54,067 nt of DNA from an uncultured delta proteobacterium (GTDB lineage: Bacteria; Myxococcota_A; Polyangia; Polyangiales; Polyangiaceae). The first letter of the stretch is position 1. Each line of letters begins with the position of its first letter. A program made the position numbers and the translations under genes. Location: contig CAIVJW010000313.1 of the NCBI GenBank assembly GCA_903906315.1, forward strand, positions 1-54,067, given 5' to 3'. Positions 7,174 to 14,730 of the stretch are shown piece after piece. Below the pieces are notes generated by a model. The model was given only the letters and a program-made list of their open reading frames with translations. It ran no database searches and was not told the origin of the DNA.

Positions 7174-9261
7174 CTACGGAAGCGACCTCGCCGGACGAAA
7201 GCCGAGCGCGAAGTGCTGATACCACGGGACGACGGCACTCCTGAGCGTAACTGCGGCCCGGGCTTCTTCTGCATTCTCGATGCAGGTGTTCCCGCGCACG
7301 ATGCGCCAAGTGTCCTCCGGGGGATCCCGCGGGCCCGTCGGGTCGTGCTGGTGCCCCGAGACGTAGTCCGCCTTCCAGTCCCAAACCCACTCGCAAACGT
7401 TGCCGAGCATGTCGCGGAGGCCCCATGCGTTTGGCTTCTTCTTCGCCACGGGTTGGATGGCTAGGTTACCGTAAAAGGCGATATCGTCGAACTCGCCGTC
7501 CCGGGCCCCCGTCGCCCCGGCGCGGCATGCGTACTCCCACTCGGCCTCCGTCGGCAGGCGAAATCCAAGGCACGCGAGCCCGTTCCACTTGACCGTCGCG
7601 CTGAACTCCTCTCCTCCGGGCTCACCATTCACGTCCGTCAGAAGGTAAGCCTCCTCCAGCCCGAGCGCACGCGAGAGGGCGTTGCAATAGGCGATCGCGT
7701 CGAACCACCGCACATTGTGGACGGGGTACGCATCGCGACCGTAGGTGGAGGGGTTGTTCCCCATCAGCGCCTTCCATTGCGCCTGGGTTACCGGCGTTTC
7801 CTGGAGTTCGAAGGCCCGCGAGATCGTGACCCTGTGCGCAGGGCCCGCGCCGTCATGTTCGGCCGATCCCATCAGGAAATTGCCCGCCGGAACCCGCACG
7901 AGCGACGCCCCCGGCGCCACGGTCGCGATCCGCGCGCCGACCGGCTCCGCCGCACGCGGCTTCGCCTCCGCTTCAGCCCGCGCCCGTTGCCGTGCCTCCG
8001 CCTCGGCCCGCCCGCGCGCCTCGTCCTCGGCCCTCGCTCGCGCGCGGGCTTGTGCTTCCCAGCGCGCCTCCCGCTCGCGCTGCGCGCGCTCATATTCTTC
8101 GGCTTCCGCCCTCTCCCGGTCGCGCGCTTCCGCTTCGCGCTGCGCGCGCGCCTTGGCCTCCGCCTCCGCTTCCGCTTCGCGCTGCGCGCGCGCCTTGGCC
8201 TCCGCTTCCGCTTCGCGCTGCGCGCGCGCCTTGGCTTCCGCATCCGCTTCGCGCTGCGCGCGCGCCTCGGCCTCCGTCTTGCAACGAGCGAGGGCTGCCG
8301 CTTCGCGCCGTTGTCGCTCGGCAGCCGCGGCTGCCTCCGCGCGCGCCTCGGCCTCCGCTCGCGCCTTGGCCTCCGCCTCCGCTCGCGCCTTGGCCTCCGC
8401 CTCGTCACGCGCCTTGGCCTCCGCCTCCGCTCGCGCCTTGGCCTCCACCTCCGCGCGCGCCGCCTGCTCGAGCGCCGCGCGGTTGCCGCCATCGTGGGAT
8501 CGCTCCCACGCCGACCACTCGGCGTCGGCCATCGGTCGCAGGCGGAGGGCAAGCCACTTCGTTTCGGCGAGCAGGCCGCCCTGCACGCTGGCAGGGCCCG
8601 ACGCGACGTTCACGAGCGGGTCCCCGGCGACGCGCATCGAGGAGGCGTCGACGTGCGTGACGACCGTCTGCGGCCCGCCGCTCGCGCGGTCGCCAACGCG
8701 GTAGGGCAGAGGATCGGCGCGGAAGTGGGCGCCCTTGCCGAGCATGTCCTCCGCACGGACCACCAGGCCGAGCGCGAACTGCCCCGGCCGAGACAGCTCG
8801 AGCGGCACGAGGAAGACGTCGTCGCCGCGCGGACGAACGACGCGCGCGACGTGCTCGCCCATCAGCGCGACGCCCGGGATGGCGGAGCGCACGCGCACGT
8901 TCTTGAGCGGGCGGGCACCGCCGTTGACCACGCGAACGCGGATGACCCCGTGCGTTCCGACGACGAACTCCGTCACCGTGGCAGCGTCCACCTCGAGCGC
9001 GACGGGCAGCAGCTCCTTCGCGAGCTGGTACTTCGCCAGGAGCGAATCGTGCACGGCGGCGGCGATCCGAAGTTCGGCGCGCAGGCGGGCGAGCTCCTCC
9101 TCCTCCCAATCCTCGAGCACGCCGTCCGCCGCGAACTCGGCGAACACCTCTTCGTACTGGGCGATCGCGATCGGGTCCTCCTCGCGCCGCGCCCCGCACT
9201 CGCCGCACACCGAATCCCCGTCGTCGTTCGGCGGGCCGCCGCAGCCACACGTCCAGCTCAT
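7174..9261 (-). CDS. FGE/SUMF1-fold protein, paralogue of the DGR targets without a VR
   Basis: 695 residues from the ATG at 9261. Order: zinc ribbon (CGCGG and CGECG, residues 5-23); acidic helical segment (QYEEVFAEFAADGVLEDWEE, about 34-75); beta-rich segment (about 90-215); a very long Ala/Glu/Arg/Lys coiled linker (about 265-430); and an FGE/SUMF1 domain from VRVPAGNFLMG (about 452) to LGFRPARSLP. It is clearly paralogous to the proteins at 14731-16590 and 19148-20830. Its C-terminus does not follow the adenine-only pattern, and its stop-codon hairpin is broken. The Cys pair of true formylglycine-generating enzymes is absent, so a binding role is likely. It closes an operon with a C25-like peptidase and an SPFH-like protein, and may be the fixed, non-diversified sensor of that module. 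Confidence 0.85.
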   Translation of the reverse strand: MSWTCGCGGPPNDDGDSVCGECGARREEDPIAIAQYEEVFAEFAADGVLEDWEEEELARLRAELRIAAAVHDSLLAKYQLAKELLPVALEVDAATVTEFVVGTHGVIRVRVVNGGARPLKNVRVRSAIPGVALMGEHVARVVRPRGDDVFLVPLELSRPGQFALGLVVRAEDMLGKGAHFRADPLPYRVGDRASGGPQTVVTHVDASSMRVAGDPLVNVASGPASVQGGLLAETKWLALRLRPMADAEWSAWERSHDGGNRAALEQAARAEVEAKARAEAEAKARDEAEAKARAEAEAKARAEAEARAEAAAAAERQRREAAALARCKTEAEARAQREADAEAKARAQREAEAEAKARAQREAEAEAEAKARAQREAEARDRERAEAEEYERAQREREARWEAQARARARAEDEARGRAEAEARQRARAEAEAKPRAAEPVGARIATVAPGASLVRVPAGNFLMGSAEHDGAGPAHRVTISRAFELQETPVTQAQWKALMGNNPSTYGRDAYPVHNVRWFDAIAYCNALSRALGLEEAYLLTDVNGEPGGEEFSATVKWNGLACLGFRLPTEAEWEYACRAGATGARDGEFDDIAFYGNLAIQPVAKKKPNAWGLRDMLGNVCEWVWDWKADYVSGHQHDPTGPRDPPEDTWRIVRGNTCIENAEEARAAVTLRSAVVPWYQHFALGFRPARSLP
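8131..8280 (-). repeat. nearly tandem 36/42-bp repeats in the coiled linker
   Basis: The word CGCTTCGCGCTGCGCGCGCG begins at 8131, 8173, 8209 and 8245 (plus-strand reading), with spacings of 42, 36 and 36 bp. It encodes repeated AQREAEAEAKAR-type blocks of the coiled-coil linker. Spacings are multiples of three, so unit gain or loss keeps the frame. The three paralogues differ strongly in linker length, consistent with expansion here. Confidence 0.8.
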
Positions 9262-9298
9262 CTCGTCGTCCTCACGTGCCTTCTGCCGCGCCCCGCGA

Positions 9299-9463
9299 TC
9301 AGTGAAGCTTCACTTCGTACAGCTGCCCCTGGCGCAGGTACACGCGGAACGACTTGTGGCAGTGCTTGCACTGCGCGGAGAAGCTCCCCGTGGCGCTGCC
9401 GAGGCCGTGATTGAACGTACCGGTCGACGAGCAGTGCGGGCACACGACGGTCACCTGGGCCAT
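9299..9463 (-). CDS. 54-residue zinc-ribbon protein
   Basis: A short gene with AAGGAGTGAAGAC just before the ATG at 9463. The protein (MAQVTVVCPHCSS...) has CPHC at residues 8-11 and CKHC at about 33-36, a classic two-pair zinc ribbon, then a basic strand ending VKLH. It sits 37 bp before the start of the FGE-like gene and 47 bp after the stop of the peptidase gene, on the same strand, so it is one member of the operon. The role is unknown; it may be a nucleic-acid or protein adaptor. Confidence 0.75.
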   Translation of the reverse strand: MAQVTVVCPHCSSTGTFNHGLGSATGSFSAQCKHCHKSFRVYLRQGQLYEVKLH

Positions 9464-9510
9464 GTCTTCACTCCTTCAGTTCATGCTTCCACGACGAACC
9501 ACGCGCGGGC

Positions 9511-11304
9511 TCACCTCGAGACCCACGCGTCGATCTCCTCGCCATCGTCGTCGACGACGATCGCGACGTGCTTCGTTCCCCACGGCGTCTTCTCGGCCGC
9601 CGAGATCGATGCGCGCCCGACCGTGCTCGCCCGGTAGCGGAAGACCTCGACGCCCTTCGGTGCGACGCCGAGCAGGTGCTGGATCCGCTGCTCCAGCTGC
9701 GCTCCGGATCGGAACTGGGTCGACAGCTCGGCCAGCTGCAGCCGGCCGCGCGAGAGCGCCTGCCAGTCCCCGGGGGCGAGGCGACCGCGCAGGCGCTCCC
9801 TTGCGTCCCCGACCGTCGACCGCCCGATCCCGGCGAGCCGCGCGCGCGTCTGATCGAGCACCGAGCCCCCGGCACCGACGGCTCCTGCCTTCGCGGACCC
9901 GCGCCGCCCCCCGGGCATCGCCAGCTTCGCGCCGCTCGAGCGCGCCACCCCCTCAACACGGGCGTTGGGAGAGCCGTAGAGCACGAACGACAGCAAGGTG
10001 TTGTGCAGCTGGGGCGAAAGGGGCTCCCCGTCCTCCTCGGCAGCCTCGAGGAGTGCTCGCTTGGCGGCGAGGAGAGCCTCGCCGGCGGACATCCCCATGT
10101 CGAGCCCTCGATACAGGCCGACCACGATCAGATCGGCGAGGCTCGGTGGGGCAGCCGCCGGCCCCCACGCGATGATGGTCGACCCCACGAAGCACCCGGC
10201 CCCGCCCGCGAGGAACGCCGTGCTGATGGCCTCCTCGCCCTCGAAGAGGGCGGCGCCGTAGCACGCCTCGCTCGCGACGATCGCGCGGGACGCGACGCGG
10301 ACGTGCTTCGGGCGGACGACCGCCGGGTACGCACCGCGCCCGTCGTCGCCGACCCACATCGGCTCCTGATCGGTGCCGTGGACGTTGAAGTACAGGCGGC
10401 CCGGCTGCTCGCCCATCGACTCGGCGACGTCTCCTTCGTGTCGAGGAGGTGCGAGCATCAGCCGTGGACCTCCGCGAGGAGCGATGCACTCGAGGACCGC
10501 CTCGCTGGCGCCCCGCCAGGTCGACGCCGACACGGCGATACCGGGCGTCCACCGCGGCACGAGAGCGCTCTCCGCCGCCAAGATCTGCCGAAGGAGGTTC
10601 GCGTCGGTCGTGGGGACCCGGCCCACGGGCACCTCGGGCAGGATGCGCCCGACGAAGCGCTCGTCCTCGCTCGGCGTCGACGTCATCCCGTAGAAGTTGT
10701 CGGTGGGGACTCCTTCGTCTTTGCCGGTCGGGTCGGCCACGCCGGGCATGGGAAGGTCCCACGGCGCGCCGACGAGGCACACCGCCGACGGACGCGACTT
10801 CGCGATGGATCGCTGCACCGATTCGAGCGCGTCGTCGGGGGAGACCTCGAGCACCACCCCGAAGGACCCGGCGACGCGAGCGAGCTCGCGCTGTCCCCTC
10901 GGAACGACGACGAGCGTCGTGGTCGCGTCGTGCGAGACGGCGGGGCCGCCGGTCGGCCGCGTCCCGCCCCGAGCCGGTGGCGGGAGCGCGCCGGCGCCCG
11001 CACCCGAAGGGTGCCCGCCGGACGCCCGCGCGGGCACGACGGCGGCCGGCGTCGACACGCGGGCGGCGGTGGTCGCCGGTGCAGGCCGCGCCACCGCCGC
11101 CTGGCCCGTCGGCGCGTTCGCGACGGGCGCTCCCAGCCGAGCCCCACACCCGCAGCAGAACACGTCGTCCGCGTGGTTTCGCACGCCGCACGCCGTGCAC
11201 GTCGGATCGCTCGTCGTCCCCCGGTCTCCCAGCCGTCGACCGCAGGCGTCGCAGAACACATCCCCGGGCGAGCAAGAAGCCAGGCAGCTCGGACAGGCCG
11301 TCAT
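9511..11304 (-). CDS. C25-like caspase-fold cysteine peptidase with two zinc ribbons
   Basis: 597 residues. Start at 11304 follows GAGGAG and overlaps the stop of the upstream gene (ATGA). Two zinc ribbons occupy residues 4-54 (CPSC/CDAC, CTAC/CGCG). A Pro/Ala-rich linker runs to about 125. The peptidase domain follows: TDNFYGM (201-207) and VPVGRVPTTD (226-235) resemble the gingipain-family C25 pattern of a D-x-x-Y strand and a G-R-x-P strand. The His of YFNVHG (H309) and the Cys of SEACYG (C348) fit the clan CD His-Cys dyad. A C-terminal 120-residue segment has no recognised domain. Clan CD peptidases often act as executioners in bacterial conflict or cell-death systems. The substrate is unknown; the neighbouring zinc-ribbon proteins are candidate partners. 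Confidence 0.75.
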   Translation of the reverse strand: MTACPSCLASCSPGDVFCDACGRRLGDRGTTSDPTCTACGVRNHADDVFCCGCGARLGAPVANAPTGQAAVARPAPATTAARVSTPAAVVPARASGGHPSGAGAGALPPPARGGTRPTGGPAVSHDATTTLVVVPRGQRELARVAGSFGVVLEVSPDDALESVQRSIAKSRPSAVCLVGAPWDLPMPGVADPTGKDEGVPTDNFYGMTSTPSEDERFVGRILPEVPVGRVPTTDANLLRQILAAESALVPRWTPGIAVSASTWRGASEAVLECIAPRGGPRLMLAPPRHEGDVAESMGEQPGRLYFNVHGTDQEPMWVGDDGRGAYPAVVRPKHVRVASRAIVASEACYGAALFEGEEAISTAFLAGGAGCFVGSTIIAWGPAAAPPSLADLIVVGLYRGLDMGMSAGEALLAAKRALLEAAEEDGEPLSPQLHNTLLSFVLYGSPNARVEGVARSSGAKLAMPGGRRGSAKAGAVGAGGSVLDQTRARLAGIGRSTVGDARERLRGRLAPGDWQALSRGRLQLAELSTQFRSGAQLEQRIQHLLGVAPKGVEVFRYRASTVGRASISAAEKTPWGTKHVAIVVDDDGEEIDAWVSR

Positions 11305-11633
11305 GGCTCCTCGCCCTTGCCCGCGGCGCCTTCGACGGCGGGGCTGCTCGTCGACGCGCCCTCGACGACGACGAGATCCTCGGGGCGCACCCGCAGGACC
11401 CCGTTGCGCCACGTGCCCGCGGCACGGACCCGAGCCCCGACGAGCCTCGAGAGCGTCGGCTCCTCGAACGGAGGGTCCTCGAGCACGTGGACCCGCGTCA
11501 CGAGCTCGTCTCCGGACTCCGACCGCGTGACCAGCACCGGCGCCTCGTGTTCCGAACGCGTGCCGACGAGCACGCGACGCAGCTCGATGACGCCCTCGAT
11601 CTCGGATCGTCCGTCTGGCTTGCCCATCGGCAT
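11301..11633 (-). CDS. small beta-barrel-like protein in the SPFH/peptidase operon
   Basis: 110 residues. The start at 11633 overlaps the stop of the SPFH-like gene (ATGA), and its own stop overlaps the peptidase start in the same way, so three genes are tightly coupled. An in-frame ATG at 11627 is an alternative. Successive short beta strands (GVIELRRVLV, APVLVTRS, LVTRVHVLED, ARVRAAGTWRNGVLRV) would suit an OB-fold-like or similar small barrel. The tail is Ala/Gly/Glu-rich. The fold is inferred by eye; the function is unknown. Confidence 0.6.
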   Translation of the reverse strand: MPMGKPDGRSEIEGVIELRRVLVGTRSEHEAPVLVTRSESGDELVTRVHVLEDPPFEEPTLSRLVGARVRAAGTWRNGVLRVRPEDLVVVEGASTSSPAVEGAAGKGEEP

Positions 11634-14473
11634 CAGACGACCCTGTGCCCATTGCCGCAGAAGTTGTCGCCGGGGTCGAGCGCGACGCCGCACACCGGGC
11701 ACGGGGGAGCGCTGGCGCGAGGATCTGCCGTCCCTTTCGGCTCGCTCGCGGCGACCGCAGGGACGGGCGCCGGCGCCGCCCCCGGGACGACGGGCGCCGC
11801 CACGAAGCCGGGCGGGGCGCCCGCTGGCACCGCGTACACGGGAACGCCTGCGCCGGCCGTCGCCACCTGCGCCATCCCGCCCATCGCCCTCTCCGCCATC
11901 GCCACCGCCCCGAGAGCCCCCTGCGTCTGAGCCGCCTGCCGCGCGAGGTCGGCCTCGCGCTGTCCCCCGACGGCGGCCGTCGTCACGCTCCCGAGCACCT
12001 GCATCTGGTGCGCTGCCTGCGCACTCTGCATTCGCATCGCCTCGAGCAGCTGGGCCTGCGAAGCCCCGGCCGTCGTGGCCTGGATCGCGAGCATCCGCTC
12101 GAAGAGCTCCTTTTCGATCGCCGCCTCCCGGGCGTTCGCCGCGGCCTCCGCCTCGTGCTTCTTCGCGATGGCCATCGCCTCGGCCTCGTACTTCTTGCCC
12201 ATGGCCTCGGCCATCTTGTCGGAGCTCTTCATCGCGAGCATCTGCTCGACCGTGAGCCCTGAAAGCTGCTGCTGGATGCGCTCCTGGTGTTCGAGGGCCG
12301 CGCGCTCCTTTTCGGCCTCGAGCTGTCGAGCCCGGAGCTCGTTGTCGGCGGCTTGCTGCGCACTCCGAGCGGCGGCCTCGGCGTCTCGCTGGGCGATCTC
12401 CGCGTCCATCGCGAGCAAAGCGCGCATCTTCTCGATCTTGATCTGCTCGCGCCTCGCCTCGCCGTCGAGCTCGAGCTCCTGTTCCGACCGCTTCACCTCG
12501 ACGTTCGCCGAGCCGCGGGCGCGAGTGCCATACGCGTCGGCGTCGACGTGAGTCCTCGCCACATGCCCCGCCGTCTCGGCGTCCGCCCGCTGGATCACGG
12601 TCCGGTCGTCGAGCTCTCGCCGCTTCCGCTCCGAGTCGAGCGCCATCGCATCTCGCGCGATCGCGGCGTCGTGCTGCGAGACCTGACGCTCGAGCTGCAT
12701 CTCGTGGGTCGCCTTGACGTTCTGCAGGCCCAGCTCGTGGTGCGTCCGCTCGACCTCCTCGACCCGCTGGTGCTGCACCTCTTCCGTGCCGCGGCCGCGC
12801 TCGTACCGGAGACGCTCCGCCTCGCGCTCCCGCTCGTACCGCTGCTGGTCGGTCTCGTTCGTCCGCTGAAAGCCGACGGTCTGCTGGAGCGCCTGCTGCT
12901 CGAGCGCACCGACGGTCAGGCTGTCGGCGTGGTCCTCGGCGCGCCCCGCCCGTTCTCCTTGCCGGCGAGCCGCATCCAGACCGATCGCCGTGCCCACCGT
13001 GCGCTGCGCGTCGGCGACGTCGAGCTGCGCGCCTCGATCGAGGAGCTCCTGCCGACGCGCGCGGTCGTCGAGCACGTCCCGGTCCTGCGCGAAGGCCTGG
13101 TCGCGATCCATCCGCTGCGATCGCAGCACCAGCTCGAGCGTCATCGCCTGCACGTCGAGGTTCTGCGCCTCGACGCCGACCCACTCCTTCGCCAGCTCAG
13201 CCTCCGCAAGCGCCTTCTGCAGCTCCGCACGCGCGCCGAGGAGCCACTCGTGCCCCTTCGACCGGATGTCCACGAGCGTGACGTCGGTGATCTCGAGCCC
13301 GGCGGCCCGAAGGCCCACGCCGATCGTCTCCCGCAACGCGGCCTCGACGGCGGTGAACCCGGCCGCGCTCGCGATCTCGCCGTACTTCCTGCCGCGCACG
13401 TGCTGTGCGATGGCGCCCGCCACGAGCGGCGCGACGCGCTCCTCGAGCCCGGCCACGGCGGTGCCCTGGCAACGGACCACGACGTCGCACTCGACTTGCT
13501 GCCCGTCCGCGGTGTGGATGGGCATGTCTGCCGAAGCGCGGTCCGCGAACGGCTCTCCGCACTTGCTGCAGAACTTCTTGCCTTCGGCGACGAAGGCGCC
13601 GCACTTGCCGCAGCCGCGCGTCGGGTGCGTCATCACGGGCTGCGACGCCCCGCACTTGCCGCAGAACTTCTTCGACGCCTCGAGCTCGACGGCGCACTTC
13701 ACGCACTTCTTCGTCTGCGGCAGCGTCCCCCCGCCAACGCGCACGCTGGCGGACGCCGTCGACACGACCGGAACGATGCGAACGGAGAGGTCGACGCCGT
13801 ACCCCTCCCCGACGCGCTGCTGCACCTCGGCCTGGACCTCGGCCTCGACCGCCGCGCGCTGCGCCGGGTCGAGGCGCCGCGCGGTCAGGCGAGGCTCCAA
13901 GATGATCCCGATCTGCGGCCGGATCTGGTCGAGGAACGACTTCGAGTCGGCCGCGTCCCGATCGCCGACGACCTGCTCGATCATCCGGAGCAAGCTCGCG
14001 TCGTCCTTGCGGATGCGGAGCTCGACGACCACCTGGTACTTCGTCGCGGCCCCTGCCTCGGCGATGTCGATCGCGAACGGCAGCGCCATCGGCCGGAGCG
14101 CGACCAGGTAGACCGCCGCCCGATCGATCTTGCCAGTGAAGAGGTTCTTGAACCGGTCGAGCACGCCCTCGGTCGTCTGGAACCCGGGACGCAGGCGCTC
14201 CTTGATCTCGCCATCGAGGAGCACGAGCCCGAGCGTGCCGTGGGGGACCGTGACCCCGGCGGTGAACAGGCCCCCCTTCAGGTCGTTGCGGGCGACGCGC
14301 CGAACGAACTCGTGCGGCGGGCGACGCCAGATGCCCGCGGCGACGAAGCCCTCGTCGGCCGACGGCTCCTCCGCCCAGCTCGCACCGCCGAGGGGCTTGC
14401 CACAGTTGCGGCAGCAGGCGTTGCCGATGGGGTTGGTGGTGCGGCAGCTGGGGCAGGCGATGGCATCGGACAT
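11633..14473 (-). CDS. SPFH/Band-7-like zinc-ribbon coiled-coil protein
   Basis: 946 residues. GAGGTCACCC precedes the ATG at 14473. An N-terminal zinc ribbon (CPSC...CRNCG, residues 7-24) leads to a Band-7-like beta/alpha segment (TVPHGTLGLVLLDGEIKERL onward, about 75-250). Two central zinc ribbons follow (CVKC/CGKCG and CGKCG/CSKCG, about 265-335). A second SPFH-like stretch ends in ITDVTLVDI (about 420). A long Arg/Glu/Gln coiled coil follows (about 430-770), then a Met/Ala-rich region, a Pro/Ala linker and a C-terminal ribbon (CPVCG...CGNGH). There is no signal peptide. Such proteins assemble into rings or scaffolds, often at membranes. As first gene of the operon it may organise the peptidase and the FGE-fold sensor. 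Confidence 0.75.
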   Translation of the reverse strand: MSDAIACPSCRTTNPIGNACCRNCGKPLGGASWAEEPSADEGFVAAGIWRRPPHEFVRRVARNDLKGGLFTAGVTVPHGTLGLVLLDGEIKERLRPGFQTTEGVLDRFKNLFTGKIDRAAVYLVALRPMALPFAIDIAEAGAATKYQVVVELRIRKDDASLLRMIEQVVGDRDAADSKSFLDQIRPQIGIILEPRLTARRLDPAQRAAVEAEVQAEVQQRVGEGYGVDLSVRIVPVVSTASASVRVGGGTLPQTKKCVKCAVELEASKKFCGKCGASQPVMTHPTRGCGKCGAFVAEGKKFCSKCGEPFADRASADMPIHTADGQQVECDVVVRCQGTAVAGLEERVAPLVAGAIAQHVRGRKYGEIASAAGFTAVEAALRETIGVGLRAAGLEITDVTLVDIRSKGHEWLLGARAELQKALAEAELAKEWVGVEAQNLDVQAMTLELVLRSQRMDRDQAFAQDRDVLDDRARRQELLDRGAQLDVADAQRTVGTAIGLDAARRQGERAGRAEDHADSLTVGALEQQALQQTVGFQRTNETDQQRYEREREAERLRYERGRGTEEVQHQRVEEVERTHHELGLQNVKATHEMQLERQVSQHDAAIARDAMALDSERKRRELDDRTVIQRADAETAGHVARTHVDADAYGTRARGSANVEVKRSEQELELDGEARREQIKIEKMRALLAMDAEIAQRDAEAAARSAQQAADNELRARQLEAEKERAALEHQERIQQQLSGLTVEQMLAMKSSDKMAEAMGKKYEAEAMAIAKKHEAEAAANAREAAIEKELFERMLAIQATTAGASQAQLLEAMRMQSAQAAHQMQVLGSVTTAAVGGQREADLARQAAQTQGALGAVAMAERAMGGMAQVATAGAGVPVYAVPAGAPPGFVAAPVVPGAAPAPVPAVAASEPKGTADPRASAPPCPVCGVALDPGDNFCGNGHRVV

Positions 14474-14730
14474 GGGTGACCTCGCGTGAAGCCGAAAACG
14501 CAATCGGAACTCGCGCCGCCTCGCAGGGTTCGCGAGGCGTCGCGCGTAGGCGGGAACAGAGCGCCGAGGGCCTCGGGCCAGCGCCGGATGGTAGGGCACC
14601 CGATGCGGGCCTGTCACCCAGTCCACGTGCCTCATCCACTCGACGTCCGAACCCACGAGAGGGCGCGCCGGCGCTGACAGCGCGACGACAACTCGCTACC
14701 CTGCGTGGCCGACCCGGGAGCCCTAGTTCC
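14474..14730. promoter_or_regulatory. divergent control region between effector-like operon and DGR target 1
   Basis: These 257 bases separate the minus-strand operon starting at 14473 from the plus-strand DGR target starting at 14731. Shared placement suggests linked expression of the peptidase operon and the diversified sensor. I cannot pick out a convincing -35/-10 pair. A weak GGGAG lies before 14731. Confidence 0.45.

Noticed and set aside
7174-7330. Third VR at the end of the 7174-9261 gene
   Set aside because: Alignment to the TR needs many differences at non-adenine bases, and the post-VR hairpin is broken.
7717-9414. 565-codon plus-strand frame opposite the FGE-like gene
   Set aside because: It is antisense to the Ala/Glu/Arg linker and other coding sequence. 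It is Arg/Leu low-complexity with no domain.
12287-14479. 730-codon plus-strand frame opposite the SPFH-like gene
   Set aside because: It is antisense shadow of a GC-rich coiled-coil gene. The minus-strand product has clear zinc ribbons and a good start.
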